11,761 bases of DNA, taken from contig JAEDMC010000090.1 in the NCBI GenBank assembly GCA_016303225.1, positions 1 to 11,761 on the forward strand, given 5' to 3'. The notes below the pieces were generated by a model. That model did no database searches and had not been told where the DNA came from. It worked only from the letters and a program-made list of their open reading frames with translations. A program made the translations under genes and the position numbers. The first letter of the stretch is position 1. Each line of letters opens with the position of its first letter. Of the stretch, positions 6,182 through 11,761 are shown piece by piece. The stretch comes from Kiritimatiellia bacterium (GTDB lineage Bacteria > Verrucomicrobiota > Kiritimatiellia > RFP12 > UBA1067).

Positions 6182-8440
6182 TTAGCGGATGATGACCGCG
6201 AAGCCGACCTTGCCGACCGAAACATTGCCCTCGCCGCGGAAGACCGTCACGCGGGCAAGCGCGTTGAGCTGCGCAGCCGTATAATCGCCGCGCTCGATCG
6301 TGACGCCGTTGACCACAAAGGCGTTCTTGCCCGTGACACTGAGGTTCTTGCCGTTGAGGTCGAAGATCGTATCGGCGCCATGGACCGTGAGGCCCGAAAT
6401 CGTGACCCGCTCGACGAGGCGCACCACCGCACCGTTCATCAGCGTATAAGACCCCTTCATGGCCCTCGTCATCGGCGTGTACATCGTCACGAGCTGGGAG
6501 TGATCGGCCTCGTCGTTGAGAACGATGAAGCGGGTGGTGAAGTCATCAACCGTTGCACCGTTGACCGTGAGGCGGCGTTCGGTGAAGAGCGCCTGCTGAA
6601 TCTGCTCGGCCGTACGGGCCGGCCAGGCGTCCGTCTCGCCCTCTTCCGTCGCGAAGTCATACGTCCAACTGTAGCCGCAGGACGTCGGAATCACACCGTC
6701 GGCAATCGCTCCCGGCACGAAGTCGATGAAGTTCCCGGACTGATACAGACCGAACGGCAGGTCCCCGCGGCGATCGCGACGCGTCGAGATGAGACGCGAG
6801 GCATTGGCCGTGATCGGCGCACCACCGGAAACATAACCCGTCGCAGCGAAGATCATGTTGTTGAGGGCAAACTTGTTACCCGTACGGCACTCGCCCGAGC
6901 TGAGCAGGCTACCGCTCTTGAACTCGTATTTGCCGACCATGTCGTCGCTGCTGAAGTCGATCTCACCCGCGGTGGACTTGCCACCATCGAGGACAAGCTT
7001 GGAGTAGTGGACGAAGCTCGTTTCTGCAACGCTCAGGCTGCCGCTCTTAAGCACGAGCGAACCGGACAGCGTGACACCCGTGTAGTCTGCGACCGAGACG
7101 GTATTCCCTTCCCCGACATCAATGGTGAATGACGCATAGGTCTGCTCGTTCCACCCGGCCTGCGGAATGTCGAACGCTTCCTTGAAGAGGAGGCGCTGTC
7201 CGGAAGTCGGCGCACCCTTTGTCCACGCGCCGTTCTCATAGATGTTGTCATAGTCGGACGCCGCGAACGAGGCAATGGGCGTTGTCGCGACGATTTCCGT
7301 ACCGTTGACGAGCGCAAAGGCCACATAGTAGGTCATGCCGTCGACGAGGTCCGTCAGTTCGACCGTGACCTGTTCATCGGCCGCAATGCCCGACTTGACG
7401 AACGTCATGTCCGCAAGTGTCGCGGATTCGACGGCCGCCTGCGTCGTGCCACGTGCGTAGTAAATTGCGCCGGCCGTTCCATTGACTTTCTTCACTGTCG
7501 CCTTGAGCGTTGCCGCGTTCGCCGTCACGTTCGAAACGCCATCCAGCGCAACGCGCCAGTCGGCATCGGCTGTAACAAGCTCGAGCGTGATGGTGCTGCC
7601 GTTGCGGGATATCTGAAACTTCTGATCAAATACCTCTTTCGAAACCGTCTCCCCGTCCAACCGGAAACGACCGCTCTGGAAGAGCTTCGAGAAGACCTCG
7701 GCATCCGTCTCCGTGCCCACGAAGGTGTAGGAAGACGCATTGCCGTTGACGGAGATGAAGTTGAGCACAGGATCCGTACCGTAGGTGCCGCAGGTGTGTC
7801 CGCCCTTCGAGACAAGCTTCGCACCATCAAGCCCCAGCATGCCGCTGCCACCCTGCTGGGCGACGAGATTGGCGACATAGGTACCCGCGTTCAGCGTCTG
7901 ATTCGCCGAATTGAATTGAAGCTCGCCAGTGATTGTCATCATCGCCGTCGGTGACATTTCAACACGACCGCCCGTTGGAACCGTATAGTTGCCGTCGACA
8001 ATATACTCGCCGCCGGACAACCTGATCGTGCCGCCTTGATTGTCAATCGTCTTCGTCTGGAAGGAACCGCCGGAGACCGTAATCGAGCCGGAGCCATAGA
8101 GGACGAGCTGACCCGCCGTGCCCATGCTGAACGAACCGCCTTCGATGTTGATGGCGCCGCTGATCTGCATGTAGGCGATGCTTTGGGTCTGCGTGAAGCT
8201 GCCGCCCTTCATCGTGAAGGTCGACCCCGCCGCACGCGTCCAGTCGCCACCCGGCACGTAGGTGACATTGCCCTCTACGATGAGGATGTCGTCGCTTGCC
8301 GACGGCACGCCTTCGGGATTCCAGTTGCTGGGAGTCTGATAGATGCCGTCGCCGGCATTACCCGTCCAGGTCTTGAGCTCCGCCTTCGCGCCGAACGCAA
8401 GGCCCAGCGCCGCCATTGCCAACATCAGGATCCGCTTCAT
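6182..8440 (-). CDS. Secreted beta-solenoid protein with FN3-like segment, no recognised enzyme domain
   Basis: A 752-residue protein starting with a signal peptide (MKRILMLAMAALGLAFGAKA). Mature residues 21-60 (TWTGNAGDGIYQTPSNW, GVPSASDDILI) have the signature that opens many autotransporter-like and surface beta-solenoids. Residues about 70-200 are glycine/serine-rich short repeats of the SGGSF type. About 293-392 resembles a fibronectin type III fold, and 400-555 returns to solenoid-like sequence. The C-terminal part (about 680-752) has the NGVTIERGDYTAAQLNAL pattern seen at the ends of such proteins in PVC bacteria. No catalytic motif, transmembrane anchor, LPXTG or PEP-CTERM signal is visible. 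A role in binding substrate or coating the cell surface is inference. The start at 8440 is chosen over the open extension to 8617 because AGGA lies 6 nt upstream and the signal peptide begins there. It has its own promoter and operator-like site. Confidence 0.8.
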   Translation of the reverse strand: MKRILMLAMAALGLAFGAKAELKTWTGNAGDGIYQTPSNWNPEGVPSASDDILIVEGNVTYVPGGDWTRAAGSTFTMKGGSFTQTQSIAYMQISGAINIEGGSFSMGTAGQLVLYGSGSITVSGGSFQTKTIDNQGGTIRLSGGEYIVDGNYTVPTGGRVEMSPTAMMTITGELQFNSANQTLNAGTYVANLVAQQGGSGMLGLDGAKLVSKGGHTCGTYGTDPVLNFISVNGNASSYTFVGTETDAEVFSKLFQSGRFRLDGETVSKEVFDQKFQISRNGSTITLELVTADADWRVALDGVSNVTANAATLKATVKKVNGTAGAIYYARGTTQAAVESATLADMTFVKSGIAADEQVTVELTDLVDGMTYYVAFALVNGTEIVATTPIASFAASDYDNIYENGAWTKGAPTSGQRLLFKEAFDIPQAGWNEQTYASFTIDVGEGNTVSVADYTGVTLSGSLVLKSGSLSVAETSFVHYSKLVLDGGKSTAGEIDFSSDDMVGKYEFKSGSLLSSGECRTGNKFALNNMIFAATGYVSGGAPITANASRLISTRRDRRGDLPFGLYQSGNFIDFVPGAIADGVIPTSCGYSWTYDFATEEGETDAWPARTAEQIQQALFTERRLTVNGATVDDFTTRFIVLNDEADHSQLVTMYTPMTRAMKGSYTLMNGAVVRLVERVTISGLTVHGADTIFDLNGKNLSVTGKNAFVVNGVTIERGDYTAAQLNALARVTVFRGEGNVSVGKVGFAVIIR

Positions 8441-8488
8441 GTCGTTTCCTTTGGTTAGAGTTTGAATTGCAAAGATTTCTATCAAGCT

Positions 8489-8501
8489 TGCTGACATTAT
8501 A
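8489..8501 (-). promoter_or_regulatory. Extended -10 promoter of the beta-solenoid gene
   Basis: The minus strand reads TGTTATAATG, a perfect -10 (8496-8501) with a TGn extension. At the proper -35 position the hexamer is GCCCGA, a very poor match, so activation by a bound regulator is likely. The predicted start near 8489 leaves a leader of about 49 nt, with AGGA at 8447-8450 as the ribosome-binding site. Confidence 0.65.
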
Positions 8502-8516
8502 ACAAGAGTCTGTGAG

Positions 8517-8555
8517 AATCGGGCACCTTTTCGCGGTAGAGATTTGTGCCCGATT
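8517..8555. repeat. Perfect 10-bp inverted repeat in the solenoid promoter
   Basis: AATCGGGCAC (8517-8526) and its exact complement GTGCCCGATT (8546-8555) flank a 19-nt loop. The left arm covers the -35 position of the solenoid promoter and the right arm lies inside operator B, sharing its AATCGGGCAC block in inverted orientation. No T-run follows on either strand, so it is not a standard intrinsic terminator. It may be an extra binding site or a hairpin in the read-through transcript from the GH158 gene. Confidence 0.75.
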
Positions 8556-8561
8556 GCGTAC
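8531..8561 (-). promoter_or_regulatory. Candidate operator B (beta-solenoid promoter)
   Basis: On the minus strand GTACGCAATC (8552-8561) and CGCGA (8531-8535) form two half-sites whose CGC cores begin 23 bp apart. The GTACGCAATC block is identical to operator A and lies exactly 50 nt upstream of the -10 hexamer, as in operator A. Over the first 35 positions A and B agree at 25; over the next 25, down to the -10, they agree at only 7. Confidence 0.75.
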
Positions 8562-8603
8562 CGTTGGAGAATTGAATATTGAATATCCCCACTCCTCGAC
8601 CTT

Positions 8604-10376
8604 TCAGTCGCCGACATAGCGGATGTCGTCGAGGAAGAACGCGAACGGTTTGCCCTGTCCGCCGAAATTGAAGCCGAAGGCCGTCTTGATGCGGCTGAGG
8701 TCCTCGCCGTCGAGGGGGATGCGGTATCGCGTCCAGGTCTTCTTCAGCGTGACCTCGCGCTTGCCGCTCCCCGTGTCGGAGAACGGCTTGTTCTCGATGC
8801 CGCCCATGAAGAAGTTCACCTTCTCGCCGCCCTTCTCGCCGCGCGCCCAGAACTCGAGCATTGTCGCGTTCTCGAGATTGACGCCGCCTTCCTTGTCACC
8901 CCAGTCGTTCGGCGGATCCTGCCAGTAGATGCCGGCCCAATTGTCCTTCGCATCGTAGGAGACCTTCAGGCAGACGTCGCCCGAGTGAGGATTCTCCGTG
9001 CAACCGTCGTCCGTCTTCATCGCCCCCGTGTTGCCCATCCAGCCCGAGGCATAGAACTTCGACGCCACGCCGTCCGCATAGATCGCATACGGCACCTTCA
9101 CGGGCTTCACGACCTTCTTCGGCTTCTGGCCCTTGCCGACGACGGGCCAGTTCGCATACGCGGCGTTACCCTTGCCGTCGAAACAGTAGGCGTACAGGCG
9201 GTAGTTGCCGCCGCCCGGGAGCTTCACCGTCACCTTCGGCGTGCCCTGTCCCGCGACGATGGATTCGTCCCAGCCCTCGGGCATCGCGAGACCGAGACCC
9301 GCCTCGCCGTAGAAGGACGCCTCGTCGACAACGGTCCACATCCACGTGAGCATGTCGCCGTCGGGATCCTTGGCCGAAACGGACGCCGTGAAGCTCGCGC
9401 CTTCGGCCGGGGCGTCGTTCGACACCTTCATCTCGGTGATCTGGGGACAGCGGTTCGCGACCTTCTTCCCCCACTTCTCCGCGAGCGTGCGGACGACCTC
9501 GAGCTTCGTGCCGTCGGGGAGCATCGTGCCGAACCACGTCGGCGAGCCCTCGTTCTTGTGTCCCCACGTGAAGACATAGCCGCCGAGGCAGTACTTGCCC
9601 TTGTCCGCCAGGATCGTCTGCTCGTAGACGTCGTTGTACCACTTCGCCTTGTAGGTCGAGGTCCACTCGAGGGGGAGTCCGTTCGGCGCCTTGCCGCACT
9701 CGCCGGCGCCCTTCGGACCATACTCCGTGAGGATGTACGGCTTCTTGCCGCCCAGTTCGCGCCAACGCTTGCCGACGGACGTCGCGCCGCCGTAGGAGTT
9801 GAAGCCGATGAAATCAAGCGCGTCTGCGTACTTGATCATGTGGTCCGCCTTCTCCTTCCAGATGTCCGCGACAACCGTGCCGACCGGATGGTTCGGATCG
9901 ATTTCCTTCACCTTCTTCGCGAGACGGTTGATGAACTGCCACATCTCGACGGGATCAGGCTGTCCGAGCTCCATCTCATTGCCGAGGGTGTAGGTAAGGA
10001 GCGCGGGGTGGTCTTTGATGCGCTTAACGGTCTCGAGCACATCCCGCTCGGTATCGTCAAGCGCCTGCTGGTTCTTATAGCTGAAGCCGTGCTTGGCGTG
10101 TCCGAGCCAGAAGCCGATCGTCACGGTCTCGCCGTACTTCGCCGCCTCGTCGAGATCCTTCTTCGCCGCATTCGCGCCCCAGGTGCGAAACGAATTGCCG
10201 CCGATTTCCTTCAGGAGCGCCTTCGATCCGCCACCGCCGCCGCCGTTCACAAAATACGGCTTGCCGTTGAAAGTGAGGCCCCAGGACCCTTCGGACCCGG
10301 TGATCTTGACAACCGAACCCGCTGCCAGCGCGGATAACGCGGCAAACGACGAAAGCGAAAGGAGGAACTTTTTCAT
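8604..10376 (-). CDS. GH158-like endo-beta-1,3-glucanase with Ig-like and C-terminal jellyroll modules
   Basis: A secreted 590-residue TIM-barrel glycosidase that probably makes internal cuts in beta-1,3-glucan. The signal peptide is residues 1-19. The barrel runs about 22-305, with GNEMELG at 132-138 (E134 the likely acid/base) and YILTEYGPKG at 214-223 (E218 the likely nucleophile). These positions are close to those I recall for the Bacteroides uniformis GH158 enzyme; the family was founded on a Victivallis vadensis endo-beta-1,3-glucanase. Residues about 311-412 form an Ig-like domain (KDPDGDMLTWMWTVVD, GNYRLYAYCFDGKGN), also a GH158 companion. A basic KPKKVVKPVKV linker leads to a jellyroll carbohydrate-binding-like module (430-590) ending FFLDDIRYV. 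It is the promoter-proximal member of the minus-strand island. GH5- or GH2-type barrels are the alternative assignment, less likely given context. Confidence 0.85.
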   Translation of the reverse strand: MKKFLLSLSSFAALSALAAGSVVKITGSEGSWGLTFNGKPYFVNGGGGGGSKALLKEIGGNSFRTWGANAAKKDLDEAAKYGETVTIGFWLGHAKHGFSYKNQQALDDTERDVLETVKRIKDHPALLTYTLGNEMELGQPDPVEMWQFINRLAKKVKEIDPNHPVGTVVADIWKEKADHMIKYADALDFIGFNSYGGATSVGKRWRELGGKKPYILTEYGPKGAGECGKAPNGLPLEWTSTYKAKWYNDVYEQTILADKGKYCLGGYVFTWGHKNEGSPTWFGTMLPDGTKLEVVRTLAEKWGKKVANRCPQITEMKVSNDAPAEGASFTASVSAKDPDGDMLTWMWTVVDEASFYGEAGLGLAMPEGWDESIVAGQGTPKVTVKLPGGGNYRLYAYCFDGKGNAAYANWPVVGKGQKPKKVVKPVKVPYAIYADGVASKFYASGWMGNTGAMKTDDGCTENPHSGDVCLKVSYDAKDNWAGIYWQDPPNDWGDKEGGVNLENATMLEFWARGEKGGEKVNFFMGGIENKPFSDTGSGKREVTLKKTWTRYRIPLDGEDLSRIKTAFGFNFGGQGKPFAFFLDDIRYVGD

Positions 10377-10411
10377 CTCTCAATTATAGCACAAAACGAC
10401 GAATGGGGTAA
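10377..10411 (-). promoter_or_regulatory. Extended -10 promoter of the GH158 gene, probably leaderless
   Basis: The minus strand carries TGCTATAAT, a perfect extended -10 (hexamer 10383-10388). Only six bases (TGAGAG) separate it from the ATG, placing +1 at about the A of the start codon. The -35 position (10406-10411, TTACCC) is weak, which suits an activator-dependent promoter. Confidence 0.7.
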
Positions 10412-10417
10412 GTCTTC

Positions 10418-10448
10418 TTGCGACAGAAATAAATGACGGATTGCGTAC
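10418..10448 (-). promoter_or_regulatory. Candidate operator A in the divergent GH158/regulator region
   Basis: On the minus strand GTACGCAATC (10439-10448) and CGCAA (10418-10422) contain two CGCAA half-sites whose starts are 23 bp apart. The element ends 50 nt from the GH158 -10 on one side. On the plus strand its distal half supplies TTGCGT (10441-10446), the -35 hexamer of the regulator promoter. The same element could therefore activate the glucanase gene and repress the regulator. Confidence 0.75.
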
Positions 10449-10476
10449 ATGTCCCTTTTCTGATAAAATACGGGCA
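10441..10476 (+). promoter_or_regulatory. Promoter of the XylR-like regulator gene, probably leaderless
   Basis: TTGCGT (10441-10446) and TAAAAT (10464-10469) are spaced by 17 nt, and the -10 has a TGn extension (TGATAAAAT). Six bases (ACGGGC) separate the -10 from the ATG at 10476 and contain no Shine-Dalgarno, so the transcript probably starts on the initiation codon. Confidence 0.65.
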
Positions 10477-11621
10477 TGGACACGATTCTTTACATCACCG
10501 ACCTGCACGTCGGCGCTCATGTCGCCGAACTGGCGGGTGTCTTCGACCGGGCGTCGGCCTTTCGCTGGCGCGTCATTGAGATCGAGGTCGCCCGCACGAC
10601 GCGTCCCCTGCGCGAACTCATCAAGCAGTGGAATCCCGCCGGGTGCATTCTCGAAGGGAGCCATGTCGTCACAAACATCCGGAAAACGTTCGGAAGCATT
10701 CCCGTCGTTTATCTCGACCCGGCCCCGAAGACTGTGCGCACGGCGAAGCACACGGTGGCGAACGATCCCGAGAGAATCGCCCGCTGGGCGAAGGAGGAGC
10801 TCGCAAAGGCGAATCCCGCGTCGTATGCGTTCATCGGATGGTGCACGCCGACGGTCTGGAGCACGGAACGTGCGCGCGTCTTCTCGTCATGCGTCCGTGA
10901 CGAACTGAAGGAGGCCTGTCATGTCTTCAAGACGCCGTGGGAGATCGGCGACAGCTTTGGCGCGCAGCAGGCGATGGCCACCTTCCTGGCTCGGCTTCCG
11001 CGTCCGATCGGCATCTTCGCCGTGAACGACTACGCGGCCGTACAGGCGACCGAAGCCTGCCGGCAGCTTGGCTGGACGTGTCCCGACGACTTTCTTCTTG
11101 TCAGCGTGGACAACGAGGAGATGCACTGCGAAAACGCCGTGCCGACGATCACATCGATCGAACAGGACTTCCGTGGGGCGGGACGCCTGGCGGCGGACTT
11201 GCTCGCACGGCTCATCGCCGACCCGAAGCTTCCCGAGGAGCATCTCAAGTTCGGTCCCGTCCGTCTTGAGCGCCGCCAGTCCTCGCGGTCGTTCAAGCTA
11301 AAGGATCCGCGCATCACCCGGGCCGTCGAACGCATCCGACGTGACGCAACGACCGGCATCTCCGCCTCAGACATCCTCGCCGAGATCCCCCTCTCGCGCC
11401 GTCTCGCCGAAAAGCGATTCCTGGCCGCGACCGGCAAGACGATCCTGCAGGAGATCCAGCACGTCCGTCTGGAAAAAGTCTTCGAGCTCCTGGCGACGGA
11501 CATTCCGATCGGACACATCGCCAGCCGCTGCGGCATGCAGTCCGATTCGTTCCTCAAGCGCTTCTTCAAGACTCGCACGGGTATGACCCTGCGCGAGTGG
11601 CGCAAGCGGCACGCAACGTGA
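10476..11621 (+). CDS. XylR-like AraC-family transcriptional regulator with sugar-binding-protein-like sensor
   Basis: A 381-residue cytoplasmic regulator. Residues 1-270 resemble the periplasmic-binding-protein/LacI-type sensor of E. coli XylR: PRPIGIFAVNDYAAVQATEACRQLG at 175-199 is the conserved core, and VPTITSIEQDFRGAGRLAADLL at 222-243 precedes the domain end. Residues 278-378 are a double helix-turn-helix AraC domain: ISASDILAEIPLSRRLAEKRF for the first and IGHIASRCGMQSDSFLKRFFKTRTGMTLREWR for the second. It lies divergent from the GH158 gene, with 99 nt between start codons, so local control of the glucanase island is likely. The ligand would be a sugar entering the cell, perhaps laminaribiose or glucose; that is inference. 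No LacI-type N-terminal HTH is present. The start is chosen by the promoter 6 nt upstream and the family-typical N-terminus. Confidence 0.92.
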   Translation: MDTILYITDLHVGAHVAELAGVFDRASAFRWRVIEIEVARTTRPLRELIKQWNPAGCILEGSHVVTNIRKTFGSIPVVYLDPAPKTVRTAKHTVANDPERIARWAKEELAKANPASYAFIGWCTPTVWSTERARVFSSCVRDELKEACHVFKTPWEIGDSFGAQQAMATFLARLPRPIGIFAVNDYAAVQATEACRQLGWTCPDDFLLVSVDNEEMHCENAVPTITSIEQDFRGAGRLAADLLARLIADPKLPEEHLKFGPVRLERRQSSRSFKLKDPRITRAVERIRRDATTGISASDILAEIPLSRRLAEKRFLAATGKTILQEIQHVRLEKVFELLATDIPIGHIASRCGMQSDSFLKRFFKTRTGMTLREWRKRHAT

Positions 11622-11625
11622 GACC

Positions 11626-11654
11626 GCGTCAGACCGTGCGGCCGACGGGGACGC
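11626..11654 (+). terminator. Hairpin after the regulator gene, terminator-like but without a T-run
   Basis: Four bases after the stop codon, GCGTC (11626-11630) pairs with GACGC (11650-11654). Inside it, CCGT (11634-11637) pairs with ACGG (11645-11648) around a 7-nt loop. Only AAGGGT separates it from the intron end at 11661. The lack of a T-run may mean the original terminator was split by the intron, or that this is a non-canonical terminator. Confidence 0.45.
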
Positions 11655-11660
11655 AAGGGT

Positions 11661-11761
<101 letters not shown>

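Noticed and set aside
8517..8555. Inverted repeat as intrinsic terminator of the GH158 transcript
   Set aside because: The loop is 19 nt and no T-run follows on the minus strand (CTCACAGACT follows); the overlap with the operator is a better explanation.
8441..8617. N-terminal extension of the solenoid protein to a start at 8617
   Set aside because: It would overlap the end of the GH158 gene, cover the promoter and operator, and bury the signal peptide 59 residues inside the protein.
8985..10337. A 450-codon plus-strand open frame opposite the GH158 gene
   Set aside because: It has the same antisense composition pattern, no start signals and no recognisable motif; the opposite strand encodes a clear enzyme.

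Overview
The window looks like a polysaccharide-utilisation island from a GC-rich bacterium of the PVC group, most likely Kiritimatiellota/Verrucomicrobiota or Lentisphaerota. That placement is inferred from gene content: a GH158-type glucanase next to a GH81 glucanase, a long secreted beta-solenoid protein of a kind common in those phyla, a SUMF1/formylglycine-enzyme-like remnant and an AAA_14/DUF4143 ATPase. No rRNA or other phylogenetic marker is present, so it is not proven.

Layout. 1-504 (minus) is the N-terminal part of an AAA_14-type ATPase running off the left edge, with its promoter and a pair of 19-bp direct repeats at 505-594. 615-1058 (minus) is a 5'-truncated SUMF1-domain remnant. 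1129-10376 holds four large minus-strand genes whose products all carry signal peptides. In transcription order they are a GH158-like endo-beta-1,3-glucanase (10376-8604), a beta-solenoid/FN3-like surface or secreted protein (8440-6182), a right-handed beta-helix protein of the family often mislabelled 'adenylyl cyclase' (6078-4174), and a GH81 endo-beta-1,3-glucanase with an F5/8C (discoidin) domain (4140-1129). Divergent from these, 10476-11621 (plus) encodes a XylR-like AraC-family regulator with a sugar-binding-protein-like N-terminal half. At the right edge, 11661-11761 (minus), are the 3' end of a group II intron (domains V and VI).

How it fits together. Two glucanase families with beta-1,3-glucan specificity, plus two secreted beta-structured proteins, point to extracellular breakdown of laminarin-, curdlan- or callose-like or fungal-wall beta-1,3-glucan. 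No SusC/D pair, ABC transporter or sulfatase is visible. The main new observation is a shared candidate operator in all three intergenic regions that head a gene or gene pair of the island (10418-10448, 8531-8561, 6126-6155). Each has two CGCRN half-sites exactly 23 bp apart in the same orientation. In the two clear promoters the element lies exactly 50 nt upstream of an extended -10 (TGnTATAAT) that lacks a good -35, as expected for an AraC-type activator. In the divergent region the same element covers the -35 of the regulator gene, suggesting autoregulation.

Three promoters (AAA ATPase, GH158 gene, regulator) place the -10 only 6-7 nt before the ATG with no room for a leader, so leaderless mRNAs are likely. 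The GH81 and solenoid genes instead have ordinary Shine-Dalgarno sequences.
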